Assembly: GCF_963678635.1 (NCBI RefSeq)
Contig: NC_087064.1
Coordinates: forward strand, 78,286,512-78,346,511
DNA: 60,000 nt
Source: Symsagittifera roscoffensis
Taxonomy: Eukaryota > Xenacoelomorpha > Acoela > Convolutidae
Reading direction: 5' to 3'
In this document: piece by piece, positions 22,042-32,719 of the stretch
Position numbering within the stretch: the first letter of the stretch is position 1
Layout: each line of letters begins with the position of its first letter
The notes under the pieces: generated by a model
Seen by the model: only the letters and a program-made list of their open reading frames with translations
The model's database searches: none
Told to the model about the DNA's origin: nothing
Translations under genes and position numbers: made by a program

Positions 22042-23550
22042 AGTGCATTTACAGCACAAGGCTGATGGGTGTTGCTCCCTTTCCGTTCTATTAGAAGATT
22101 GTCCACTTATTTCTGCATTGGTTGCAATCGCACGCAAGTTGCCAAGTGCAAATATTGTTTTTTTTTGTACTTTTCACCCATGAAATTCCACATCAGTTGT
22201 AGGATTCGGTTCTTGAGTCCAGTTTTGTTTGTGAAATCAAAGTGTTTGTCAATTCTGTTTGCAATTCGACTGGTACGTATTGTGAATTCCCCTCGCGCAT
22301 TCTCTGTTCTGATTTTGGCACTCTTGAAGACGTCCTTAGTTCTGAGATTTGTCTGCGGGCACTGTCTTAGATGTGGAAACACATCAGTTCGTCCACCAAG
22401 GCTAGAGAGTAGCAGTAGGTCCGTGAGTTGTAAGTACATTGGTAGTGGGAGCACATTTAGCGCTCGCAGCTGGTTAACATAGTATGTATCCGGGCTTATT
22501 ACTATCCATTTTGTGACTTTCTTTTGGGAGCGCTCCAGGCGTACAAGATCTCCTCGGCTAAGATTTGTACATGAAAGTCCATATATCAGAATTGGAATAA
22601 GAAGAGACTTATATAGGCCTAATTTGACTAAAGGTAGTGTTTTATAAGCTATATTACGTCTAATCAAGTAAAATGATTTATTAGCTGTGGTCAGTCTCAT
22701 ATCAATATGTTTATTCCAGGATAATTTATAGTCCACTATAAGTCCAAGATCTTTCGCTTCTGTAGAGGATTCAAGTTTTGATCCGGAAAGCTGTAGATCG
22801 CGTGCTCTACCTCTGAACACCAGTTGTGAGCATTTATCGAGAGCCAGCGCCATCTTGTTCTCCTTGACCCAGTCATCAATGGACTTCAAGTCCTGTTGCA
22901 CTTTGATTAGGTCTGTGTTGACTGTCAGAAGTTTCAGATCGTCTTCGTACGGGTCAGAGAATTTCAGTCGGTCCGGGAGGTCATTGATGAAAATGCAGAA
23001 CAGAAGTGGGCCCAGGAGGGATCCCTGTGGGACACCACTCGTCACATCTAGAGTCACTGAAGAAATTTTCTCAACTTTTACATATTGTTTTCGTCCATTT
23101 AGATAATCACAAAGAATTTCCAGCAGGCATCCTCCTACACCAATATTTGCGGTCTTTTTCAGCAATTCAAGATGCGGCACCTTGTCAAAAGCTTTTGAGA
23201 AGTCCATATAATAAGCGACAACGTCATCTGTTGGGTTTTCGTCTAGTGCTCTGTAAATTTTACTCAGGAATGATAGCATATTCGTGGCCACTGATTTCCC
23301 TTTGACAAAACCATGTTGATGTTTTGAAAGGACACGTTCAAAAAGCGAGTAGAAAGGTCCGTAGATGCATTTCTCTAAGATTTTGCTGTCTATGTTGAGT
23401 AGTGAAATTGGACGCCAATTTTCCACATTACGTCTGTCTCCTTTTTTGAATATTGGGGAGATCGCTGCCGTTTTCCAGCAACTAGTTATTTTTCTCAATC
23501 TCTTGATGTTCTTGAAAATTACCTGCAAGGCATTTGCCATGTTGGTGGTT
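21977..23550 (-). mobile_element. 5'-truncated non-LTR retrotransposon (LINE)
   Basis: The boundaries come from the uninterrupted partner at 11921-11940: copy B reads GACTTGGTAT, then the insert, then GTATACATAATGAAG. GTAT is therefore the minimal target-site duplication. On the minus strand the element starts inside the reverse transcriptase domain, contains the polymerase ORF, has a 3' UTR of about 65 bases and ends in a (CAA)n tail, the usual 3' end of several LINE clades. The endonuclease domain is missing. Confidence 0.9.
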
Positions 23551-23618
23551 GTATACATAATGAAGCAGGTACAAGTTGTTTCCCTATTGTTGTAGAGACA
23601 TATAATTGGTTGAATCAA
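22107..23618 (-). CDS. LINE reverse transcriptase (5'-truncated)
   Basis: A 503-codon open frame. Residues 1-23 read through flanking repeat DNA; the LINE-derived part starts at about residue 24 (23550). Reverse transcriptase motifs appear in order: WRPISLLN, YMDFSKAFDKVPH (catalytic Asp), TSGVPQGSLLGPLLF and PYEDDLKLL, followed by a thumb/maturase-like region and a C-terminal tail. The usual Y/F-A-D-D box reads YEDD here, Glu in place of Ala, which probably impairs the enzyme. The apurinic endonuclease and ORF1 are absent. The frame is intact from the truncation point to the stop, so the insertion is fairly young. Clade (Jockey/CR1/RTE-like) was not determined. Confidence 0.88.
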   Translation of the reverse strand: MIQPIICLYNNRETTCTCFIMYTTTNMANALQVIFKNIKRLRKITSCWKTAAISPIFKKGDRRNVENWRPISLLNIDSKILEKCIYGPFYSLFERVLSKHQHGFVKGKSVATNMLSFLSKIYRALDENPTDDVVAYYMDFSKAFDKVPHLELLKKTANIGVGGCLLEILCDYLNGRKQYVKVEKISSVTLDVTSGVPQGSLLGPLLFCIFINDLPDRLKFSDPYEDDLKLLTVNTDLIKVQQDLKSIDDWVKENKMALALDKCSQLVFRGRARDLQLSGSKLESSTEAKDLGLIVDYKLSWNKHIDMRLTTANKSFYLIRRNIAYKTLPLVKLGLYKSLLIPILIYGLSCTNLSRGDLVRLERSQKKVTKWIVISPDTYYVNQLRALNVLPLPMYLQLTDLLLLSSLGGRTDVFPHLRQCPQTNLRTKDVFKSAKIRTENARGEFTIRTSRIANRIDKHFDFTNKTGLKNRILQLMWNFMGEKYKKKQYLHLATCVRLQPMQK

Positions 23619-26611
23619 TATGAAAGTAAAACCTCAGGCATGTCAAGCTAAGTTGATCCGCTATTGAACGTTTTTTGGCTTACGGCGAGAAAATAAATAT
23701 AAAAAGTTTCGTATATTTTGATCTCTTTCGTTTCGGTGGATGTGAGGTACTGAAGACCTAAATCTTTACCCAGTTAATGTTTTCAAATGTTTTTCTTAGT
23801 TGTTGCATTTGTGATAGAAACTTGCAAAAAAACGTTTGTTGTTTGATTCTTTTGGAAAAATGGTAATGAAGTAATTCTTTCGTGTATATTTATATTTTAT
23901 TTGTAATTTACTGTAGAATATGCTGTAATTAGGTATATAAAATGTCTAAAAAAACTTCTAGGATATAGTGATTTCAATCGTATGAGAAACTTATCTGTAA
24001 CAATTTTACTTTGAAAATTTTGGTTTTTGATTGTTTTTGTTTTTGTATTTGAAAATTGGTTTTTCCAAATCTCAAATTTGTACCTTGTGTTGTTGCAAAC
24101 TTACACTTAGTTTCATGAAGTGTCACGAATGGACTCATTCATTAAATTTCTCTCTTTGTATCTATGTTTATGATGATTGATTGTGCGCTTGTGTCGACTA
24201 TGATTCCAATTTTAGGCGTGGAGATTGAGAAAAAATTGAATATTTCGATTTTTGTAATGGAAATTCCACATCCTATATTTTGATTGATCTTTCTGTTATT
24301 TTTATTATTTAGTGATTTTCTGATTTGTTTACAATTTTGTATAAAGCACTGGTACATTCGTGAAATGTTTTTGGGTGCGGAGCATCTTTTGTATCAGCCA
24401 TTTGACTGTTTTCGACATTATCGGCGTTTCTATAATTGATTTGGATAAAAAGTGGATTAAACAGGGGTTTCGTATTCATTTTTTATGCTGAACTTTTTGA
24501 GCATTGGCATGGTTTCTGTATCTTTATTGTTATCTGAGCTATTACAATAAACTTGATTTAGTTATATACTTGGGATGCCATTTGTGTCAATCAGTGGGGG
24601 AAAGGCAAACGTTTCAGAGTTGTGTTGCGATTCTCTGTCTGTATTTTCTACAATGTCAAATTTAGTTTTTGTGCAACGGTTTTTTCTTAAAAAATGTGAG
24701 TTTTTTTGTCTATGTCAAGCGTTTGTGTGGATTTTTCTGCAATTTCTTTTTGAGAATCTTAAATTTTGTGTATACATGATGTAGTGCTTGAATGTTTGGA
24801 ACAATTTTTAATTTTAGTTTTTTCCCTTCTTGTCGTCTTATAATAGCTTCTTGTTCTATTCTGTCTGAAAAAAAATCTAAGACCAATATCTGGTTCGCGA
24901 ACTGATGACCGATGTAATGCTTTTTTCGTAATTGCGGTGTTGATAACATCTTCAAAATTTATCAATAGTTTCAGCGATAAAGTTTTGAATTTTTAGTTTT
25001 TGTAATGCTGATTACCAGAAAAGTGAGCTTTTTGTATCAGTGTTTCTTGTACCAAAGGCTGTATGTCAATGAATCCAATTTTGATGAAGAGGAGTATTTA
25101 TAGGTACTGGCACTAGAATAAAAATTAGATTTGATGTTACGGCATCCGAATAATCTTTTTTACAGTATTCAACGACTATTTCTAAGAAAACTATCAGAGT
25201 TTTCTTTGATGTATTTGATGATTATCCCAAACTTGGACTCGTTGCCCTTTGCAGTCAATCTATTCTGTTTGGTGTTTTTTTGAATTTTGTGAGCTGTTCT
25301 CTACTGGTCTCATGTTGTAAGTAAATAATATCACAATGGCGTTTCTTTCCTTCTTGCTTCGAGTTATTGACTTCCAGTAGACATTGAGTTGTATGTCGTT
25401 TTCTTGGTTTGACTGGTAAAATCTGGTTGGGTAATTGGATGTTCAATTGTTTGCGGGCACAAGTACGGTTTGAAAATGTCTGGTTGTTCGTCAAGATGCC
25501 TTTGATTTTTCTTTTGATGGCTGTTGGTTTAAACAAAAAACTTCCTCATCTGAGATATTGTTTTGATTCAATTGTCAATAATGTTTTTTGTTTTGGGAGT
25601 ATGGATTTTTTTCAAATTATCTGGCTAAAATAAAAAAGTCATGTTTATGGTTTGAAAAAGGATTTCTTCTTTGATGTTTTTTTGAAAGTACGATCTTTGG
25701 TTATAGTTCTGTGCGTTTGATAATCTATCGATGAACGACTACAAGCGAGAGTTTGTTTAGCCGTAGGTTTTAACTTTGATGGTTGGTCAATTTTGTCAAT
25801 TTTGTGTGGCTATTTCGTTTCAAGTCGTTTTTGTATGAATGAAGGTTGGGCTTAAACTTTTTTTCTGTGTTTTTTATTCTGTTTTAAAAGTTGTGCAATG
25901 ATTTTTTGGCGAAGTATCTGTTGCCCATGCAATGAATTATTAATAGTCTTCATAGACTGAAGCTGTTTAAATTATGAAAGATAATTGCATTCGTTAATCA
26001 AAAAGGTTTTATTGTACCAGTCATGGTCCCAAACATAATCTGATTGACCTCCCAGGATTGTTTAATCGACACAGCTTAGGTGAAATTTCTTTCTTTTTTG
26101 TTCCATGAGATCTGAAACATGTTCGAGGCAGCCAGTGATGAACAGTGCCAAAAAATTTTGGAGATTCGATTTTTAATATTTTAATATCGGGTTTGCCGAG
26201 GCTTTGTCGGATTGAACCTGAAACATTTCAAAAAACGTATAAATTTTTCTTACTTTTGCATATCGTCTTGTTCGTCGTGGGGTTGCATAAATGTTTTATT
26301 TTAACCTAGGATGAATAACTAACTGCAAATTATTGCAAGTCATCATTTGTGAGAATGGAACTAGCTCATTTTGAAGTTTGATGTACTCTTTTTTGGGTGT
26401 TTCCAGTGAAGCTTTCTAAAGACTCATCACTATGTCATTTGTAAGTGCATTATGCGATAAGTTTTAATGGTAAGAAGTTTTCAGGGATTCGGAAAAGGGA
26501 TTGAAATAATTCAAAAATTGTTGAAAAAATGAAAACTGAATACTGAAGCTTGGAAATCTAAAATTTTACCAACAAAAAAAGGAAAAATTTTAGAAAAATT
26601 ATAAACATTTC
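23555..26611 (-). other. Eroded unidentified coding tract, copy B
   Basis: Counterpart of 11930-15140. Minus-strand open stretches at 24710-24955 (81 codons) and 25255-25536 (93 codons) align with the same frames in copy A, but neither copy is intact and the product is not recognised. Confidence 0.35.
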
Positions 26612-26811
26612 NNNNNNNNNNNNNNNNNNNNNNNNNNNNNNNNNNNNNNNNNNNNNNNNNNNNNNNNNNNNNNNNNNNNNNNNNNNNNNNNNNNNNNNNN
26701 NNNNNNNNNNNNNNNNNNNNNNNNNNNNNNNNNNNNNNNNNNNNNNNNNNNNNNNNNNNNNNNNNNNNNNNNNNNNNNNNNNNNNNNNNNNNNNNNNNNN
26801 NNNNNNNNNNN
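26612..26811. other. Assembly gap (200 N)
   Basis: Exactly 200 N, a conventional placeholder length. It falls inside the repeat mosaic, where the expected integrase-like block of copy B should be, so its true size is unknown. Confidence 0.99.
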
Positions 26812-27230
26812 AAACCCAATTGCGTTATGTGTTACAAGGATATCGGGTAACTCAAACTTAGATATTCAATGTTCGTGAAGTGCTGTTTATGCAAAACAAG
26901 CATTACGCTTTGGTACTGGGTTCAAAATTAGATAGTGAGTAAAAGCGTCTACTTTTAACATGAGATATGATTTGCCTTCAAATGATAATCATATTGATCC
27001 TTTCGTGTCAATTGATATCCGGTGACTAAAACAAACACATTGTCCTTAAATTCTCGTTTTTCTCCTAGTTGTTTTTGATTGATGTGGGAAAGACATGATC
27101 TAGCGACAAGTAGGACAGTCATTACAAAGTGTTTTAATGAAAAATAGTTTATCTGTGAAGTAAACCAATATGTCCTGTGCTATTTGATGAGAGCAGATTA
27201 TGGAAAGATATAGAAATGAATTTTAATGGT
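26812..27230 (-). pseudogene. Integrase-like block, copy 4 (partial)
   Basis: 26812-27150 matches 18237-18570 and 20965-21290. It then runs directly into AGTAAACCAATATGTCC, the start of the palindrome arm, with no inverted partner. Only the N-terminal integrase part is present; the rest is lost in the gap. Confidence 0.45.
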
Positions 27231-29690
27231 TAACAGGGTACGATATTTTTGTATCACAGTAATATTCTTCTAGGCTTCCTGTTGTTCCATTGGTGGAGAA
27301 TTTGTCAAAATTTTGAAAGTTTTGTGAGATGATCTTAGAGTTTGGTTTCCTTATATAGTGATATCAGCTCTAATAGGTTTTGTTCTGTGTTTGTGCCATG
27401 GTTTCATGTCTTTGGTTACGGTGTCTAAAGTTTGATATTTTTGAAGTAATTTAATTGTCAGTTGGACAGAATATGGTGAACACTTTCATTTTTCTCAGTT
27501 TTTTTTCGAATTATATCAATCGAAAAAATTTTGGATTCTCTAAGAGTAATTGTGTATTTTTTTTTTCAATGTAAAAGTCCTGAAAGATTTTTTTATTGGC
27601 TAAACTTTTTTCTGGTAATGGAAGAGTGTTTTTTGGTGGGATTTGTTTAAGGTTTTGCTGCTAATGTTTTCTTTTCCATGAGAAATGTGAGATAGGCTCA
27701 AATGTGTTTGTATCTGTTAAATCTTCTGAATCATGATTGTCTTCACATTCACGGTAAATTGTTCATTGTTTCGTATCTGAATCTTCTTACAGTGTATATG
27801 CATTCTAATTGTGGTGACGTTTTGACTTCTGCTAGAAAAAAATCAAAGTGTTGTTTCATTTCAACCGTAAATTTTCGTGTTAGTAACTCTAAGGGTCTTT
27901 ATCTATTCGATGTGTCTGAAAAGTCAAGGTTTTTTCCGCTGACCAAACCACATAGAGATTAGTAATTTTTGATTTCATCTGTTGGGATTTATGTACTCTA
28001 TAATTTGGGTTCGCTTTTTTCTAAAAGGAAAAAAATTGTTGTATGATCACTGAATAAAATAAAACTGTTGGATGTTTTGATTCTAGAACTAGGAACTAAA
28101 TTTTATATTTTTCCACTAAAAAGGGATTTAGGTTTATTGGATTTTTGGGTTTTCAAATGTCCATTCAAAATTATTTTGATGGCAAAAAATTTTGTGGGAT
28201 GGTTTGAGATACAATTACATTTTGTAAACACTTTTTTAGGAATTGTTTTTAAGAAATTATTTTGATGGCAAAAGATTTTGTGGAATGGTTTGAGATACAA
28301 TAACACTTTAAAACAATTTTTAAGGATTTTTCTGGGACTGCTTCTATTATTTCTGTTTGTAGATTTTGATGATTTGTTTTTATTTGTGACTCAATGAAAA
28401 TATCTTCGAGCTATGGAATTATATTATTGCGAAAACTAGTGCCCGAAATGTTTCACTCAGAAATAATGGTAAAGATGCTTTTCCTATGGACAGTCCATAG
28501 AAAAAAGTGTTAAAATCGTTTTGTTGGTTTTCCACGACAGAGTGTGTTAACTGTTGTGATTGCTCATCTAGAGTCATTTGGTTATTTTCCGTGTTGATGT
28601 TGGCAGTGGTATAGTATTGTCCATTAGTTTTTCAGAGAAATATTTGTTTTGGTTCAATTGGCCAGTTACATTTGGATTCATCAATTCATGAAATTGGATA
28701 TCGAGCATTAAAGCGATCTCTATTGGTTCTCTTTTTGGCTACTATGGTAACAGTGTTTATAAACCTGTCGCAGTTTGTTTGTCTGCACTTACTGGTGATT
28801 TTATTTCATATTGTTCAAGAATATCTAGAAAACCACATACTTAAATTTGCAAATCCAAAAGTGGACTTTTAGTTGTTCCAAAATATCGGTTTTTTTCTTG
28901 CGCGTTGCTTATAAATCGCGTTGTTTTTTACTGATCTTTTTTATTTCGTTTTGTTCAGGAATATCTGGAAGTCCATTTACTTAATCTTGCAAATGTATTG
29001 GTACTTTACGTTCGCCTTGTTTCTTAAAAACTGCGTCTGGTTCTAGTTGAAGATGTGACGGAGAATGAAATTTTCATACATCAAACTTTGATGAAGCGTT
29101 TACATCGAAAAAATTTGGTATTAGATTTGCCAATTATTCAAAGTTGTCATGGTTTATCTGCATGTTTTCAAATTGAAACAGAGTTGAAAAAATGTTCTTC
29201 TGGTTCTATTTGACTTGTAAAATGTCGTTGACGATTAGAGCGTTAATTTTTTGGTTTTGGTATGATCAATTCGGCTATTGGAACGGCTATTTGATTTTGT
29301 GTATTCTATTTTGAGCATCTCCTGCCTGAAGACTCTCCCGAGATTTTTTTGACAATTCTGATGATAAAAATTTGAAATTCTGATGGTACTTATTTTACTG
29401 AACTGTTTTTAACTAAAATACAGCGATTAGATAAGTTTTGATTGTTTTTCAAGTATTGATCAAAAGATTAATTTGATTCCTGATGTTTTGGTGGTCAATA
29501 GTTTTTTTTGTTGTTTTTGTCGACATTCGGCGATGCTATGTCCATATCTTCTAAAACTATACAAAAAAATTGTCCTCTGCGAAAATTGAAGATTTTGAAT
29601 GAGTGTTTTCCGGTAAAACTTATGTTTCTGTCGTATATATCAAGTGTTCGTTCAGGTTTTTCTGCTAGTTCACATTGACAGTCTTCTATA
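27231..29690. other. Non-coding or eroded stretch
   Basis: T/G-rich plus strand with no convincing gene. It contains a tandem duplication of an ~86-bp unit at 28171-28315 (shared TTATTTTGATGGCAAAA and TGGTTTGAGATACAAT) and a diverged repeat of ~60 bp at 28790 and 28945. Confidence 0.4.
28171..28315. repeat. Two-unit tandem repeat, period 86 bp
   Basis: The unit starting TTATTTTGATGGCAAAA at 28171 is repeated at 28257 with a few differences. Confidence 0.7.
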
Positions 29691-30600
29691 GTGTGTATTT
29701 TTATATAGCAAGTTTGTCAAATTTGCTGAGATTTTCTCGGGTTGTATCTAATCTTTTTCAAAATACGTATACTGTTTTCTTACAATTGCATGTCGTATTG
29801 TTTGAGGTGGGAAGGCTTGAATTGTTTAATTCGAATCCAAGATGAACACGCAACTAAAAACTATTGGAAAACTGTCAATTGGGAGAATAATTTTGATGTT
29901 TTCTGTGAAACTTTCGTCATCAACAATCGGGAGAATGGTCTTTGTTCGTTGTGAAATTTATTGTTGTTTATTTTTGATGTTTCTTGTGAAGATTTATCTC
30001 GATGTCATCTGTTTGTACATGCGATTAGTTTTCACTCCTAGATCCTGTGGTACGATTTCAGTTATAAATAAACCATTATGTGATGTTATTTTGCACATAT
30101 TTGATGAGTAGTGGTCAAGTATTTGTCACTAATTTTCATCTCGAAATTCGTGTTTCTATGCATGATACTCATAGATATGAGGTTGTGACAAAATTATACT
30201 TTTCCTGGTGATGGATGACTATGATGACTATCGGTAATTATGACAATGATAGGATATAGTCATCTCAATTTTTTTGCCTTTTTCTTGAATCTTGTTTTGT
30301 GAAGTGGTATTACTGTTAATGTTTTATGTTCAAGTTCATTTTGCTTTTTAGATGTTGCTTTGGATCAGAAAAAGAGGTTTTTTCTAAATTTTGTGTTTCA
30401 TGTGTTTTTTGACATTTGAAGTGGCTTGAGTTTACGTATGATTTTAGTATTTGATTCGGAAGTCGCATTTCGTTTTCTTGAATACGATGTGTTAGAATTT
30501 GGTTTTGTCCATGAGATTTTTTTTTTGATACCTTTTTTTGAGTATTTTTGTTCCTAATATAGCCTACTCTTTGTTGATGTTCTTGCAAGATTGTAATGCT
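29690..30600. repeat. Third, older copy of the large block (partial)
   Basis: 29700-30070 aligns with 14690-14960 and 26180-26460 (shared TTCAAAATACGTATAC and GATGTCATCTGTTTGTA-like text) at clearly lower identity. The minus-strand open stretch 30316-30588 (90 codons) contains RLPNQIL, matching QLPNQIL of 25255-25536. This is an older member of the same repeat family. Confidence 0.5.
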
Positions 30601-31205
30601 GCTCTTGATGAGACAATTGTGAAAAATTTTTGTTTGTTTGTTTCCCTTGTTTAAGTTTCAAATAAATGTTAGGAAGAAAGATTGATGCAAACTCCAGCTG
30701 TTACTAAATTTAGTTTCCTAAACTATTAGTCCTTAATTGTTTTGTGACTGTTATCTTGAATCATCGGGTCGTATGATTTTCCTGGCAAGACGGGTTGGAC
30801 AGAGATTAGATAATTTTAAGGAAATATGTGTACTGCTCTGAAACGAGTGGCGTCTCTGCTTTTAAGTATTCTTGATATACACTCCATATGAGATCGGGGG
30901 ATGGATAAATGTAAATCAATCTATAGGAACCAGGCAAACTTGGAAGACGAGTAGCTCGTTAGATACTCTTTTAGAACTTACTTAGTTTAACGCTTGTTTT
31001 AGGCCAAGGTCAGACAAGAAGTAAGATGGATCGATTGAAGGATGAGTAACCGAAAATTGTTTCGTTTTAGCCGAATGTGAATAGTGAGTTTTTAAGGAAA
31101 AAATTTTCAGTTTGTGCTTTTTAGGTTTGATGTGTTTGAAAGGGAATTGACACCATGGGTAGTTAGACACTTAATAACGGATGGATTGAGTTGAATGGTT
31201 TAAAA
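30601..31205. other. Non-coding stretch, nothing recognised
   Basis: No coding frame or repeat partner found. The region 30760-30960 is slightly GC-richer but shows no motif. Confidence 0.4.
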
Positions 31206-31212
31206 TTAAAAT

Positions 31213-31440
31213 ATCAGAGAACAGCCTTGATGATCTGGAGTGTGAATAGAATTGAATAAAGTTTCTTAGATTAAAGATCCAAGGAGAGGCTTTGATGATT
31301 TAAAAATTTAAATGATTTCGAGGACTGTTTAAATAAAAATCCAACGAGAAGCTTCGAAAATCTTGTAATTTAAGAAAACTGATGATTCTTTTGATAAATT
31401 ATCAGAGAATAGGCCTTGATGATCTTGTAGTTTAATTAGA
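31213..31440. repeat. Degenerate tandem repeat, four units of ~62-64 bp
   Basis: Units start at about 31213, 31277, 31339 and 31401 with the consensus ATCmArmGAgArGCyTTGATGAT, separated by variable AT-rich text. Confidence 0.65.
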
Positions 31441-32300
31441 TTAGTTTTCAAAATAAAAAATTATTTTTTATTCAGGTTTTTATAAGAACTACGTTTGTCA
31501 GCATTTTTATATCCATTGTTTTTTTTCATAAAAAGTCAGAAGACATGGAGTTTTCTTTTAACAACCATCGATGTCCAATGATGAATAAAACTCAAACTGA
31601 TTTTGTTTTTTTGAACGTTTTTTTAAAGCGAACAAAAACTTTATTAAAAAGTTACATCAAATTTGAAAACTTGATGTAAAAAGAATTTGATTGACGTCTA
31701 AATGGTAGTTATATGCTTTTTACTCTTCATTGTTTTGAGGCCAGGCTTATTTAATTTTATGACTCATTTTGATGAAGCTAAAAAGTAGTATTAGGATTTA
31801 CTGCACTAGAATTTTAATGGTCAATTAATGTCATTTATGCTTTTCTTATGCGTTGCGATGCAGATTTGCTTCTTGTCGCCTTCTGAAGGTGGTTCGCCTT
31901 CAAATTCGGATCCGTTTTGATTGTGATTTATTTATGAGTTATAAGACTGAGTTATGCAACCTCAAAACCAATCCCACTCCAATCCGAATCTTACTCTTAT
32001 TTTACTTAGTGTCAATGGATCTACAGACAAAATTGTTGAGATTCAGAGCTAGGATTGAGTAGGTTGAGGGCTTAGGTTACAGAATGAGATACAATGTGAG
32101 GTTAAAACTGAGGACTGAGAAGAAGCAGTGTTGCATGAAGATAGAACGGATAAACTGATGGAAATGGCATGACAAACTAAGCATCACAAAAGTATCAGTT
32201 AATTAATCACTGACCAATAATTTAGTTTGAGATCACTTCTTGACCTTGTCTGTGTTTAAAATCTTTTAATTCTTTTGTTATGATTTGATATCCCAACTGA
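31441..32300. other. Non-coding stretch, nothing recognised
   Basis: AT-rich, with a somewhat GC-richer part at 31850-32200. Its 69-codon ORF (31853-32062) has no recognisable feature. Confidence 0.35.
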
Positions 32301-32712
32301 TTGGCTTTGTCCATTTCGAGCCTGCAACCCGGCAAGGTTCGCCGTTGTCGGTCCACCTTAGTCTTACTCAAGTGGACCATCATCGCTAAATAAAGCTCTC
32401 ATGATCTCAGTGGGGCAATACTCATGATCTCAGTGGGGCTTTGTCCGAATTGGCTTTGTCCATTTCGAGCCTGCAACCCGGCAAGGTTCGCCGTTGTCGG
32501 TCCACCTTAGTCTTACTCAAGTGGACCATCATCGCTAAATAAAGCTCTCATGATCTCAGTGGGGCAATACTGGAGTTATTTGCTTCCAAATTCCACGCGT
32601 TCTTGATCACAGTGGTATTTCACATCGATGTGCTTCGTTCGCTTCCTCATCACAGTAATCTTGCACACCATCATGTAGCTCTGGTTGTCCTCCTTGATGA
32701 CTTGGATTTTTC
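32300..32712 (-). pseudogene. Ty1/copia pol fragment, RNase H C-terminus
   Basis: The minus strand from about 32710 reads an EDNQSYM segment, then KRTKHIDVKYH, then after a TAA stop LQYCPTEIM. This is the order at the C-terminal end of copia RNase H (consensus RTKHIDxxYHF ... QYCPTxxMxAD). Only the last ~90 residues of pol are present, with an in-frame stop and the 149-bp duplication. No LTR or other pol domain was found beside it, so this is an isolated relic. Confidence 0.72.
32301..32571. repeat. Tandem duplication, period 149 bp
   Basis: A 122-bp segment starting TTGGCTTTGTCCATTTCG at 32301 recurs essentially unchanged at 32450, with a short extra copy of TCATGATCTCAGTGGGG between the two. 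It duplicates the end of the copia fragment described next. Confidence 0.9.
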
Positions 32713-32719
32713 TAGGTTA

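Larger units (their letters stand above)
21312..26611. repeat. Large duplicated block, copy B
   Basis: Second copy of 11280-15140, running into the N gap. It carries the LINE at 21977-23550 and lacks ~160-180 bp around 25050. Alignment with copy A is continuous on both sides of the LINE. Confidence 0.85.

Noticed and set aside
21901-22183. Poly-Gln, poly-Thr and poly-Val ORFs
   Set aside because: They are translations of the (TTG)n/(CAA)n tail of the LINE in different frames, not proteins.
26511-26819. 102-codon ORF across the N run
   Set aside because: Two thirds of it is unknown sequence; the frame is open only because N codons are not stops.
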